Notes under the pieces: model-generated
The model's input: the letters and a program-made list of their open reading frames with translations, nothing else
What the model was told of the DNA's origin: nothing
The model's database searches: none
Assembly: GCA_964462685.1 (NCBI GenBank)
Contig: CAYWYR010000015.1
Span: 1-64,000, forward strand
Source of the DNA: CAYWYR01 sp964462685
Lineage (GTDB): Bacteria > Bacteroidota > Ignavibacteria > Kapaibacteriales > UBA2268
Direction of reading: 5' to 3'
Length of the DNA stretch: 64,000 bases
Shown here: positions 8,681-17,823 of the stretch, piece after piece
How the letters are laid out: each line of letters begins with the position of its first letter
How positions within the stretch are numbered: the first letter of the stretch is position 1
Position numbers and translations under genes: made by a program

Positions 8681-10816
8681 TCACACCAAATTCTCTGCCA
8701 CCAGCTCGGCTATGTCGCGAACTTTGGTTACCTGCTCGTCTGGTTGTTTGGCTTTAACGCCGTCATTCATCATCGTGAAGCAGAAGGGGCAGTTAACAGC
8801 GATCTGATCTGGTTTGGTATTCAGTAGCTCTTCGGTACGCTCGATGTTGACCATCTTGCCGTCAGTCTCCTCCATGAACATTCTCGCGCCGCCAGCACCA
8901 CAGCAGAAGCCACGGCTCTTGTTGCGTTTCGGCTCAAGTACTTTCATACCCGGAAGGTTCTCAATTACTTTTCTTGGCTCATCGTAAACGCCGTTCAGCC
9001 TGCCGATATAGCAAGAATCGTGGTAGGCTATGTTTAGCTCTCGCTTAGCCTCGGAGTTCACGTTTATGCGGCCTTCCGCCATAAGCTGCTCTATGAATTC
9101 GGTATGGTGAACCACTTCATACTTACCGCCGAAGTCGCCGTACTCGTTTTTCAAAGTGTTGAAGCAGTGAGGGCAGGTAGCCACTATCTTCTTCACATTA
9201 TAGTTATTCATAGCCTCTACGTTCATCCTAACGTACATATCTGCCAGATACTCATTACCGCCACGGCGTGCTGGGTCACCAGAACAGCTCTCCTCTTTAC
9301 CAAGGATAGCGAAATTTACACCAGCATGATCGAGCAGTTTTGCAAAAGCGAGAGTAGTACGCTTTGCGTTATCATCAAATGATCCCGCACAGCCAACCCA
9401 GAACAGTACGTCGAAATCAGGTTTCTCGGCTGCCTCTTTAACGTTAGTACCCTCTGTCCAGTCCGCACGCGCATCCTGTGGAAAAGCCCAAGGTGATGCG
9501 TTATTTTCTACGTTAGAGAATGCAACTTGCAGTTCCGCCGGGAATTCCGCTTCCATCATCACAAGCGAGCGGCGCATACCAACTATTGCAGGTACGTGTT
9601 CGATATTAACAGGGCATTCCTGCATACATGCAGAACATGTTGTACACTGCCATAAAGCCTCCGGGCTTACGTAATCGCCAATCAGCTTTTTCTCCATTAT
9701 AGCCTGTTCTTCATCTGTCAACTGAACTTCTTCAGGTTGCTGGCCGGCTTTTACACCTTTATCGATCTTTTCCAATATCGGAGCTTTATCTGCGGTTCGG
9801 TTTCTAATCTGGATAATGATTTCCCGAGGATCAAGTATCTTACCAGTCTGATTTGCGGGGCAAACAGAAGTACATCTACCGCACTCGGTACAGGTGAAGC
9901 CATCGTGAAGCGTTTTCCAAGACAAGTCCTCAATATCCTGTACTCCATAGGTTTCGATAGTCTCGTCCTCAAAGTCGATCGGCTGTAGAGCATTTGTAGG
10001 CTTGAAATTAGAGAAGAATACGTTAGGGAGGGATGTTACCACATGGAAGTGCTTTGAATTCGGTAGCACGTTCATGAATACAAGAATCAGGATAAGGTGT
10101 ATCCACCAAGATATCTGAAATATAATAGGTAGCGCGTCTACTGGTAGAATGCTAGCAACCGCTGTAGCCAAAGGCCTTACTGCCCAGTCGGCATTTTCCA
10201 TCAGTATCAGTTCATCCAGTTCATCTGCGCTCCATCCTTCAACCTCAGCCGGGGTAATCGTTCCTTCCACAAGTCCTTTCTGTAGCTCTTCCATGCCATG
10301 CATTGAAGCGTTTTCAAAAAGTAAAGAAGTAACGATAAAGAATATAGTAACCAGAATCAGCCCCGCCTCGGTGGACATCTTTCCTTTTCGCTTCAGCCTC
10401 TGTACCGGGCTGACATATCTGCGGTAAAGTGCCGCCAATACTCCAACGATAATCAGCAATATAAATACATCAGTAAGAAGCGTTATTACAGAGTAGAACG
10501 GGCCTAAATAATCAAATATATGGTGTAGTCCAAAACCTGAGAAGATAGTATTGAGTGCTGAGAAAAGTAATATCAGGAAGCCCCAGAATATCATTGCGTG
10601 TATTGGGCCAGCCTTTTTATCTCGTAGTATCTTCTTCTGGGCGATACCGACAACCAGTACCTGCTTTAGCCGCTCACCGATATTGCCGAAGCGATCGTCC
10701 TTCTTAGCGAATCGCAGCCATTTATACTTAGATATAAGCTGAACGGCGAATATTGCGAGAGCCGCAGAAAAAACAAGAATGAATATGATATTTCCAATAC
10801 CAAAGTCGTTCATCAT
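8681..10816 (-). CDS. Membrane Fe-S oxidoreductase, EtfD/HdrD-like
   Basis: A 711-residue fusion. An N-terminal respiratory b-type membrane domain (about residues 1-265, several helices, NarI-like) is followed by two 4Fe-4S motifs, CTECGRCTSVCP and CTTCSACMQECP. Two CCG cysteine-rich domains follow (SCSGDPARR..CPHCF and FCCGAGGARMF..CPFCF). This architecture is that of the membrane oxidoreductases that pass electrons from electron-transfer flavoprotein to menaquinone (EtfD), related to heterodisulfide reductase HdrD. No etfAB or hdr genes are visible nearby, so the partner is inferred. ATG 10813 is an equivalent alternative start. A -7 type promoter element lies about 45 bases upstream. Confidence 0.85.
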   Translation of the reverse strand: MMNDFGIGNIIFILVFSAALAIFAVQLISKYKWLRFAKKDDRFGNIGERLKQVLVVGIAQKKILRDKKAGPIHAMIFWGFLILLFSALNTIFSGFGLHHIFDYLGPFYSVITLLTDVFILLIIVGVLAALYRRYVSPVQRLKRKGKMSTEAGLILVTIFFIVTSLLFENASMHGMEELQKGLVEGTITPAEVEGWSADELDELILMENADWAVRPLATAVASILPVDALPIIFQISWWIHLILILVFMNVLPNSKHFHVVTSLPNVFFSNFKPTNALQPIDFEDETIETYGVQDIEDLSWKTLHDGFTCTECGRCTSVCPANQTGKILDPREIIIQIRNRTADKAPILEKIDKGVKAGQQPEEVQLTDEEQAIMEKKLIGDYVSPEALWQCTTCSACMQECPVNIEHVPAIVGMRRSLVMMEAEFPAELQVAFSNVENNASPWAFPQDARADWTEGTNVKEAAEKPDFDVLFWVGCAGSFDDNAKRTTLAFAKLLDHAGVNFAILGKEESCSGDPARRGGNEYLADMYVRMNVEAMNNYNVKKIVATCPHCFNTLKNEYGDFGGKYEVVHHTEFIEQLMAEGRINVNSEAKRELNIAYHDSCYIGRLNGVYDEPRKVIENLPGMKVLEPKRNKSRGFCCGAGGARMFMEETDGKMVNIERTEELLNTKPDQIAVNCPFCFTMMNDGVKAKQPDEQVTKVRDIAELVAENLV

Positions 10817-10861
10817 AGCTGAATTCCCTTTCTGATTGTGGTTTTCCGGATGATAATCTTA

Positions 10862-10869
10862 CAAAAATA
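10862..10869 (-). promoter_or_regulatory. Bacteroidota-type -7 element before the Fe-S oxidoreductase
   Basis: On the minus strand the sequence reads TATTTTTG, matching the TAnnTTTG -7 consensus of the primary Bacteroidota sigma factor. A -33 TTG is not obvious at the usual spacing. It lies 46-53 bases upstream of the ATG at 10816. Confidence 0.4.
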
Positions 10870-10922
10870 ACACTTTCGGAGCAGATAAGGGGGATTGGCT
10901 GGATATGGGAGTGTTTATACCG

Positions 10923-11000
10923 TCATGTTCTAGTGGAAGGATAGTTATTGGCGTAGTGGTAGGGATTCCAGTGGGGCTGCTGATACAGAACGACTCTTTC
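10923..11000 (-). pseudogene. RHS/YD-repeat C-terminal remnant, copy A
   Basis: Translated on the minus strand, this short stretch gives LYQQPHWNPYHYANNYP followed by a few residues and a TGA. The WNPYHYANNYP core matches the conserved end of RHS/YD-repeat proteins (usually xPYxYxxNNPx). No longer open reading frame with YD repeats is present, so it is a remnant. It lies between the oxidoreductase gene and the DUF4160 gene and is the most diverged of four such copies. Confidence 0.55.
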
Positions 11001-11062
11001 ATCTTTATAAGTAACAGGACAATTTATCAATCGTAACATAGTTTAACAAACCTAATATTTTT

Positions 11063-11329
11063 ATGCCTACAATCTCAATATTCCATGGGCTCATAGTTCG
11101 TATGTATTATGCACCCAAAGAACATAACCCACCCCATATACATGTTTTTTATCAAGGCGAAGAATCTACATTCGAGCTGAAAAGCGGAAACCTTATCGAG
11201 GGTAAAATACCGAACAACAAACAAAAACTTGTTGAGGCATGGATAGAATTGAGAAGAGAAGACCTCATGGCTGATTGGGAGCTTTGCCAAAACGGCGAAC
11301 AACCGTTCAAAATAGAAGGGTTAAAATGA
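11063..11329 (+). CDS. DUF4160 protein (toxin-antitoxin-like pair)
   Basis: An 88-residue protein with the DUF4160 signature: an N-terminal MPTISIFHGLIVRMYY strand pair, the EHNPPHIHVFY motif and a C-terminal helix ending in WELCQNGEQPFKIEGL. Genes of this family are frequently paired with DUF2442 and predicted to form toxin-antitoxin-like modules; biochemical function is not established. The stop overlaps the ATG of the DUF2442 gene (ATGA). No strong ribosome binding site is visible upstream. Confidence 0.85.
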   Translation: MPTISIFHGLIVRMYYAPKEHNPPHIHVFYQGEESTFELKSGNLIEGKIPNNKQKLVEAWIELRREDLMADWELCQNGEQPFKIEGLK

Positions 11330-11568
11330 TAAGAAGACTCATATCGGCAGAATATGACGGAGACTACTCTATCGTACTACATTATCAAACCGGTGAATCG
11401 AGAAAGGCTAACTTAAAAGATATATTGGATAAAGGTATTTATAAGGAACTTACTGATAAGACTCTTTTCCAATCATTTAAGATCATATTCAATACGCTTG
11501 AGTGGCCGAACGGAGCTGATATAGACCCCGAAAGTCTCTACAACATATCTCAGCCTTATCATAAATAA
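11326..11568 (+). CDS. DUF2442 protein (partner of DUF4160)
   Basis: An 80-residue protein of the DUF2442 family (ISAEYDGDYSIVLHYQTGESR, then a helix and FNTLEWPNGADIDPESLY). The ATG at 11326 overlaps the DUF4160 stop by four bases, which decides the start; an upstream in-frame ATG at 11275 lies inside DUF4160 and is rejected. The NTLEWPNGADIDPE ending is characteristic. It probably forms a regulatory complex with the neighbouring protein. Confidence 0.85.
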   Translation: MIRRLISAEYDGDYSIVLHYQTGESRKANLKDILDKGIYKELTDKTLFQSFKIIFNTLEWPNGADIDPESLYNISQPYHK

Positions 11569-11589
11569 TATCAACTTCCATTCTCATAA

Positions 11590-11680
11590 CCGGATTATTC
11601 ATGGCATAGTGGTAGGGGCTCCAGCCGGGCTGGGCGGCCCATAGCTCATCCACAGCTAGGAACATGCCTATCTGGGGGGC
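11590..11680 (-). pseudogene. RHS/YD-repeat C-terminal remnant, copy B
   Basis: The minus strand reads IGMFLAVDELWAAQPGW then SPYHYAMNNPVMRM, the canonical RHS core end (PYxYAxNNP). It has no upstream YD repeats and overlaps no confident gene. It sits between the DUF2442 stop and the hicA stop. The stretch from the FLAVDELW codons to the PYHYAM codons is strongly similar to copies C and D. Confidence 0.65.
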
Positions 11681-11686
11681 ATAATA

Positions 11687-11890
11687 TTATATTTCATCCT
11701 TATTTATACCGGCCTGTTTCAATATTGCAAGCAATGTACCTTTCGGAATGTCTTTATTATGCAAAGGGACGATTATTCGTTTACTACGATCGGGTAGGAT
11801 ATAGATATGGTGGCTACCTGACACTCTATGCAACAAGTATCCTTTTTTGTTAAGTATCTTTATTAGCTCTTTCGGTGTGATGCTCTTCAT
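11687..11890 (-). CDS. hicA: HicA-type mRNA interferase toxin
   Basis: A 67-residue dsRBD-like toxin of a type II toxin-antitoxin system. It has the HicA pattern ITPKELIKILNKKGY, then VSGSHHIY with the catalytic His at residues 27-28, and a closing helix IPKGTLLAILKQAGI. Family members cleave mRNA until bound by HicB. The gene starts 3 bases after the hicB stop, so the order is antitoxin first. Confidence 0.9.
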   Translation of the reverse strand: MKSITPKELIKILNKKGYLLHRVSGSHHIYILPDRSKRIIVPLHNKDIPKGTLLAILKQAGINKDEI

Positions 11891-11893
11891 AGA

Positions 11894-12115
11894 TCAGACA
11901 GAAACGGCTACTAACTGTTCGAGATAATTTTCCTGGGTTGGGATAGGATCTCCCTCGTCAAGAAGGCTCTGAATATATAGCGCTATGGCTTCTTTAGCCA
12001 TAGCTACGGCCTGGTCTATATTCTCGCCATAGGTGATACAGCCAGGCAGGGCGGGAACGGTTACCGTATAGCCCCCCTCTGGTTCTTTTTGCAGTTGGAT
12101 TTTATATGTGTACAT
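11894..12115 (-). CDS. hicB: HicB-type antitoxin (short form)
   Basis: A 73-residue HicB-like protein with the partial RNase H fold pattern YKIQLQKEPEGGYTVTVPALPG, then the helix IDQAVAMAKEAIALYIQ. It lacks a C-terminal DNA-binding (HTH or RHH) domain, so any autoregulation would need another route. First gene of the hicBA pair. The pair is bracketed by RHS remnants B and C. Confidence 0.85.
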   Translation of the reverse strand: MYTYKIQLQKEPEGGYTVTVPALPGCITYGENIDQAVAMAKEAIALYIQSLLDEGDPIPTQENYLEQLVAVSV

Positions 12116-12170
12116 AGATCTCTGAACTTTCAGATTGAAAACTATCGCGCTCTTATTAGTGATATACGTA

Positions 12171-12306
12171 TTAGCAAAGCAATAAGGTTGCAGACATTCT
12201 ATACCCGCTCCTATCCTCGAACATGACGGGACTCAACATGGAGTAGTGATAGGGACTCCAGCCGGGCGGGGCGGCCCACAGCTCGTCCACTGCTAGGAAG
12301 CAGTAC
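12171..12306 (-). pseudogene. RHS/YD-repeat C-terminal remnant, copy C
   Basis: The minus strand reads CFLAVDELWAAPPGW, SPYHYSMLSPVMFEDRSGY and then a short tail to a TAA at 12171. By eye, positions 12201-12300 match copy D at 19834-19933 at about 92 of 100 bases. There is no start and no YD-repeat core. Copies C and D are direct repeats flanking the T9SS-cargo operon. Confidence 0.7.
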
Positions 12307-12384
12307 TCAAAGACAGAGAAATAGAGAGACTACGGCGAGAGAAGAGAATAAAAAGAGGAATCGGACACAGTTAAACAGCCAAAA

Positions 12385-12412
12385 GCCACCTGAAAAGGTG
12401 GCTTTTTTGTGT
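12385..12412 (-). terminator. Bidirectional stem-loop terminator after the giant cargo gene
   Basis: GCCACC (12385-12390) pairs with GGTGGC (12397-12402) across a six-base loop. T runs follow on both strands: six T on the plus strand and four on the minus strand. It lies just beyond the stop of the minus-strand giant gene. Confidence 0.75.
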
Positions 12413-12434
12413 TAGTAGTATCTATAAAATGATT

Positions 12435-15400
12435 CTACTTGTCAATAGTGAACTGAATTGATCCATAGCGAGATAAACCATCTGATGATTTAACAGATAC
12501 TAAATAATTCCCACTAGTTAGATAATCTAATATATGATTCGATGAGGAATCTGTAATCTCCTTTCTATATACTTCTGAACCTTTAAGATCATAAACACTC
12601 AAGATTAGGGACTCACCTTCTCTAAAGAAAGGTAATTCTAAAGTCATTTCTCCATTATTAGGATTTGGATATATATTTGGCACTACTATATTTGATTCCC
12701 TTTCTTCGAGATCGTATTCATACTCCTTGAAGATACCTCCACCATCATTAGATTTATATAGTATATGTGGTTCTGCATCTAAAATAAGTTTTTCGAAATA
12801 AGTGCTTTCAGTCTTCGATGTTTCAAAGACTAGTCTGTAAACTTTATTCGAGCTATTGATAAATTTTAACTTGAACCTGTTATATAGATATGGGTCAAAA
12901 TCTTTAGGAAGTTCCAACATATGATTTTGTTCATCAACTAAATATACGTTGCCTTCTTTGTTACCTTTCAAAGCCAAATGATATGTCAAAATATCGTCAT
13001 CTTTTATTTCGAATAGATCAGACACGAAATATACACTCTCATTTTTAAATTTTGGATCTAGAATATTAATACCAATATTTGACTCCTTATCATTGCGTTC
13101 TATACTTAATCCCGAAAATGCAACTTCTTTTCCTTTTCTCTCTCTAAAGCCGTACAAAGGTATATCTGTATAATTTACATCTGCTTTCTTATGGAGAAAA
13201 CCTTCAATAGAAGATCTAATAACTGTATCACCTTGAGCATTATTAATAAGAATCCGTCTATTAGATTCCCAATTCTCATTTTTTTCATAAACAGGAAGTG
13301 CTGCAAGTGAAGGATATGAGATATCTTCTGGAGTGTGCCTATATATAAACCATTCATCATCCACATTGGAAGTGTTTTGTGTCCAGTTATTGATAAGCGA
13401 CCTGTAACCGTGTGAAATTTGCCAAAGTCCATTATAATTACCATCCCTTGCGGTAAAATCAAGGACTATGGTTCTTGCAAGCGAGTCCTGATATAAAGCT
13501 TGCTCATAATTACTATAGATAGTATCTGAACCAGTAACAATTTGACTCATCGTACCTTGAGCAACACTTAATTGATCCCCCAAAGCATAGTTCGGTGATA
13601 CAATAATCGAGGTACCTAATGGTATATGACAAGTAGGTCTAGATATTCCGTTAAAGTCTAAGGTATCTTCGTTCTGTATACCTATATAAGAAATTATTGA
13701 GTTATTTATCATTGGGTCAGTACTATAAGAAGTCCAATAGATAAAATCCATTCTTTGGTTTTTATTCCACTCATCAGGCCAACCCAACAATCTTTCAGCT
13801 TTATTTTCGATTCCTCTGTATATCATTGGGAAATCATGTCGAACTGTTTCATAGTAGGGTCTGATGCTTAATGCCTTATCCCCGAGTATATGATCGATAG
13901 CTGGATCTTGCCAAAAACCAGAACACGTATCCGGTGCTACATGATAATCGATCATTCCATGTTCATCGATAAATAATCTAGTATAAGCAATATCAGTCCC
14001 GCCAGGTGTTCCGAAAGCCCAGGCTAAAGCACAATCGTTTTCATTATAGTGAATTCTAGAGTAGGTATTTAATGAGGGATGATAATTACTGCCAAGACCG
14101 ACAATATTGGACTTTTTTAATGTATCAAATATTTCAGAAGAAGGAGATTTATAACCGATTTTAATCCCATTATTTTTATCCGAATATGCATAGTAATTTC
14201 CATAGGCAGAGGCATTTATTACAGGATGGCCATAATCAAATGTATCGACTACCAATTCTTTAGTATCATTTTTTACAACTACCCTATCAAGTAGTAAACT
14301 GTAATCTGTTTCTGTCTTTGGTAACACTGATTGTTGGTTCGCACTGAAAGTATTCTCTGCTATTGCATTTGTAAACATACCAGTAGCTGTATTATATCCT
14401 GCAATATGCTCTCCGTCTTCACACTGAAAAACTATATACACCTTAGACTCTGAATTTAAGCTGTCATATCGAACTACAATCGAAGGGTATGCACAGTCCA
14501 GATTTGCCTCTGGCGGGCTCAAAGACGAACGTACGCTTATAGTATCTGATATAAGATATTCGTGATCCTCCCAAGGTATGATTTCACTTGTATTACTTCT
14601 ATGAACGATTTCAGATCGTCTGTAAAAAACTTCTAAACGGTCGGTAATATTATTCTTTCTGTGATAGGTTGCATGATATCGAACACTATCTCCTGTTTCT
14701 CCTAAACCTATCAATGAATCATTCGATGGGTAAACAATTAGCTTTCTTTGGTTTTGATTTGTCAATAAGCCTGATATCTGCTTGGTATTATTATGTATTT
14801 TCCTTACCCTTAATAACTTCCCTTCCCCAGGAAGCATATTGACTACGATAGAACCTTTTCTACCTATTACTGTATCTATATTATGAGAAAGATCAGGATG
14901 TTTCCACCAGACCGTGTCGAGATCAGTACCTATGTGCAGTTCCTGGACTTCGTATTGGGTGAAGTCATCGTTGTCGAAATGAATTTTCTGGCCGCCATTT
15001 ATATTGAGAGGAATATGGAACTGTCTCACCCCAAGTTTTTTCCACCATTGGTCTCTCCACCACTTAGAAGAATGATTAACACCGAATAAATCTCCCCCCC
15101 CAGATAAAACTCTATCTTCAAATTCAGCACCAGTATAATATTGTAGTTCACCATCATAAGGACTCGAGCTTGGAACTTGCAAGAATATTAAGGGATCAGT
15201 TCTCCTGTTTTGGATCCCAATATAAAATTCTTCGACTAGTGGCTGGTCAATTGGATATATTCCTGCTAAGAGTGTTACATCATAAAAGGTTGAATCCAAG
15301 CTCTCAAAATCTGGAGAAAAGTTGTGATTGCCGTCTGCCGAAGGGGTAAATATCCTTCTTGATTTAATGCTGTCGTATTGGATAAATTTACGCAATAGAT

Positions 15401-17819
15401 CAGGCTCATATCCTGGTTTTTGCGAATATAGTTTTGAAAAACCATGTCCAAACCATGCCGCTAGTTCTAAGGGAAGCAACTTATGTTCAGTAGCTGAAAT
15501 CTCTTCACTGAATTTTTTGACCTGTCTTCTTAATGTCCTTGTCCCCATATAGAATCTTTCTTTTTGGAGATTCAGTGTAAGAGTATCTATGTCATCAGAA
15601 ATATAGTCCCAGAAATTCTGTCCACCGAGGACAAAGACATCATTTGGGACAATAAAATCCCCCCCGAGTAGATCAGAATCAAGCAGTGCTTGACCAGTGG
15701 GCAAGCTGTTCTGATAACCTATGTTCAAGGTCAAGTTATCAATCCTAGAAAGCCCTGATTCTCCAATATAATAATCTTCTACTGCAGGATCGTTCCACTT
15801 AAAGTCGGTGGCACCATAGTAATACATGATACCTTTTGCTCCGAGTATTGTATATGTCCATTGCTGTCTACGTAGTTCCTCTTCAGTCATAGCTCTACCG
15901 TTCGAATTGATAATATCGTCCGTATCTGGATATAGTGTTAACGGTACCTGGAGCCACAGCTGGGCCCAAAAATCGTTTCCGCCATATAGCAATGACTGAT
16001 GGTCGTACCAATTTTTCTTTAACATATATTCGTTGTGCCAAAGCAAACCTTCTATCTCCCTTGTGTAATATACCGAGTCAGAACCAAAAGGCAGATCGAA
16101 CAAATTCTCGGTATGAGCATACTCCCAAAGATGTTCATACAAGGTGTGATCCGACGCCAAAGCCCCGTCATTGAGCCAGTTTTCGCCACCTCTACTGATA
16201 AAAGTCTCATACGTAGACCCAAGTGTATCCCTAAATAAAACACTTGAATTTTGTCTTCCAATATCCCAGTACTCCTTTCCGTAATAACCGTTCCAATATC
16301 CTGCTCTTTGATCTGGGAGTAGCATAGCATATTCATTAGGATTGGCATCTAGTGGCTTAAAGGTTCTCTTTACAAGAGGCGAAGCCGACTCTGATTGTAT
16401 CAGGCTTGTTATTCCGGCCCAGTATGTGTCGATACCGGTGGAGTTATAATAATGCCCCGGTAGCACTTGCGATACCTGCTGTACCTCAGAAGTCACGAGC
16501 CCACCCAGGAGCTTGTTTGCATAACGCTGCGAGGCATTGTTGCATGTCCAGAACTCGTCGATCCCGAAGATCTTATATAGGCTTATGTCTGGGCGGGCCG
16601 TGTGGATGATGTTCAGTGTACTGTCCACGTTCCTTAGTATCTCATTGTCATAGTGCCCGCGGGAGAGATTACGGTAATGCGGCGTCTCGACCCGTATCCA
16701 GTCGATCGCCACGTCCTTATTTCCATAATAGGTCACGTCGATCCCGAGATTCGTGATACGGGGGTATTGATCAGATATATTAATGTTTCCATCCCTAAGA
16801 TTTTTAAGTTTATAATTTGAATAATTTGGATGACCGATTTCATCATTTGTACGGAAATGGAATGAGAGCGTGACGTATTCAGAGAGAGAACCCGCTGAAT
16901 AATACAGCATTTTACTTGTGATATAAACCCTGTCTGTTACTGCAGTATTTACGCCTATGAGTTTACGTGCCACACCGAGAAATTCCGGTGTGTCCCTATT
17001 CGAATACAGCGTGTCGAATGATGTGGAAGTAGTTGAGGGGTCAGCGATTGAATCAAATCTGATATGGCCATATGCAAGGCTGTCAACTATGACACCAAGG
17101 CTTTCATATTTGTCTTGCGCTGTGTAAGGCAGCTTTATACAGAGCAGCGTGTCATTGTCCAAGGGTCTTATCGTTTCCAAAGGCTTGATGCGGAGCGAGA
17201 GATACCAACGGTCACCGTTCATGCTATCATGAGGGGCAATCCCAGAGCTGATGTTGTGTCTCATGTCATAAAGTTCGTTATCAGGCCAAGGGTCGGAAAG
17301 CACGAGAGCAGAGTCCCCCGATAGCTGTGCCTTCGTCATCTTGAAAAGGTGGAAGCTGTCCTGCAAGGATGTAAAATCTGGGTGTTTGGTAAGGAAACCG
17401 AAGCTCGCGCCCGTCGAGTCATTATTGTGCCCGTAAAAGCTGTTCGTGATGTTTACATCAAAATAGGGCTCGTAGTGTATTGCGGCAGCTTGAGTGGTAG
17501 CCGGATAGTTGTAGCCTGAAAATGTTGGGTATGGGTGGTGGATAAAACGGGAGCTGTCCCCCCACCAGACCTGAGATGCCGTGGAAATTACGGAAGTACT
17601 AGGCGTTCCTGTGTGATAGAAGTTTATCCCCAGCGCTTCGTCCAGCTTCTTAGATTCTGACCCCCAGTTCCATCCGATCACGAACTCATCATGTGTAGTG
17701 TCGATCATTGATGTGGAAAGCGTGAGTTTTGACATGTATGATGCTGGGTCGATACGGTCTTGTGCGCAGATCACGCCAATCTGTAATATGATTACAAGCA
17801 ATAACAAACATCTTTTCAT
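12435..17819 (-). CDS. Giant T9SS-secreted protein of unknown function
   Basis: A 1,794-residue secreted protein that I do not recognise. The start at 17819 gives a classical signal peptide ending in ICAQ; an upstream in-frame extension runs into the preceding gene and is rejected. The C-terminus has NIYPNPNNGEMTLELP and then LSVYDLKGSEVYRKE, a clear T9SS sorting domain, so it should be exported and surface-anchored or released. The body is rich in Trp, Tyr and Asp, with no obvious repeats or catalytic motif. The 5' third (about 16,800-17,800) looks more GC-rich than the rest, which may mean mosaic origin. It starts 4 bases after the WD40-like gene ends, so the two form an operon. A stem-loop terminator follows it. 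Confidence 0.85.
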   Translation of the reverse strand: MKRCLLLLVIILQIGVICAQDRIDPASYMSKLTLSTSMIDTTHDEFVIGWNWGSESKKLDEALGINFYHTGTPSTSVISTASQVWWGDSSRFIHHPYPTFSGYNYPATTQAAAIHYEPYFDVNITNSFYGHNNDSTGASFGFLTKHPDFTSLQDSFHLFKMTKAQLSGDSALVLSDPWPDNELYDMRHNISSGIAPHDSMNGDRWYLSLRIKPLETIRPLDNDTLLCIKLPYTAQDKYESLGVIVDSLAYGHIRFDSIADPSTTSTSFDTLYSNRDTPEFLGVARKLIGVNTAVTDRVYITSKMLYYSAGSLSEYVTLSFHFRTNDEIGHPNYSNYKLKNLRDGNINISDQYPRITNLGIDVTYYGNKDVAIDWIRVETPHYRNLSRGHYDNEILRNVDSTLNIIHTARPDISLYKIFGIDEFWTCNNASQRYANKLLGGLVTSEVQQVSQVLPGHYYNSTGIDTYWAGITSLIQSESASPLVKRTFKPLDANPNEYAMLLPDQRAGYWNGYYGKEYWDIGRQNSSVLFRDTLGSTYETFISRGGENWLNDGALASDHTLYEHLWEYAHTENLFDLPFGSDSVYYTREIEGLLWHNEYMLKKNWYDHQSLLYGGNDFWAQLWLQVPLTLYPDTDDIINSNGRAMTEEELRRQQWTYTILGAKGIMYYYGATDFKWNDPAVEDYYIGESGLSRIDNLTLNIGYQNSLPTGQALLDSDLLGGDFIVPNDVFVLGGQNFWDYISDDIDTLTLNLQKERFYMGTRTLRRQVKKFSEEISATEHKLLPLELAAWFGHGFSKLYSQKPGYEPDLLRKFIQYDSIKSRRIFTPSADGNHNFSPDFESLDSTFYDVTLLAGIYPIDQPLVEEFYIGIQNRRTDPLIFLQVPSSSPYDGELQYYTGAEFEDRVLSGGGDLFGVNHSSKWWRDQWWKKLGVRQFHIPLNINGGQKIHFDNDDFTQYEVQELHIGTDLDTVWWKHPDLSHNIDTVIGRKGSIVVNMLPGEGKLLRVRKIHNNTKQISGLLTNQNQRKLIVYPSNDSLIGLGETGDSVRYHATYHRKNNITDRLEVFYRRSEIVHRSNTSEIIPWEDHEYLISDTISVRSSLSPPEANLDCAYPSIVVRYDSLNSESKVYIVFQCEDGEHIAGYNTATGMFTNAIAENTFSANQQSVLPKTETDYSLLLDRVVVKNDTKELVVDTFDYGHPVINASAYGNYYAYSDKNNGIKIGYKSPSSEIFDTLKKSNIVGLGSNYHPSLNTYSRIHYNENDCALAWAFGTPGGTDIAYTRLFIDEHGMIDYHVAPDTCSGFWQDPAIDHILGDKALSIRPYYETVRHDFPMIYRGIENKAERLLGWPDEWNKNQRMDFIYWTSYSTDPMINNSIISYIGIQNEDTLDFNGISRPTCHIPLGTSIIVSPNYALGDQLSVAQGTMSQIVTGSDTIYSNYEQALYQDSLARTIVLDFTARDGNYNGLWQISHGYRSLINNWTQNTSNVDDEWFIYRHTPEDISYPSLAALPVYEKNENWESNRRILINNAQGDTVIRSSIEGFLHKKADVNYTDIPLYGFRERKGKEVAFSGLSIERNDKESNIGINILDPKFKNESVYFVSDLFEIKDDDILTYHLALKGNKEGNVYLVDEQNHMLELPKDFDPYLYNRFKLKFINSSNKVYRLVFETSKTESTYFEKLILDAEPHILYKSNDGGGIFKEYEYDLEERESNIVVPNIYPNPNNGEMTLELPFFREGESLILSVYDLKGSEVYRKEITDSSSNHILDYLTSGNYLVSVKSSDGLSRYGSIQFTIDK

Positions 17820-17823
17820 CGCT

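Noticed and set aside
9104..9382. Antisense and alternative-frame ORFs within long genes (for example this one)
   Set aside because: They lie on the opposite strand or in other frames of confidently identified genes and lack family motifs or start signals.
11275..11568. DUF2442 gene starting at ATG 11275
   Set aside because: That start lies deep within DUF4160. The ATG at 11326, overlapping the DUF4160 stop, fits the family start and coupling.
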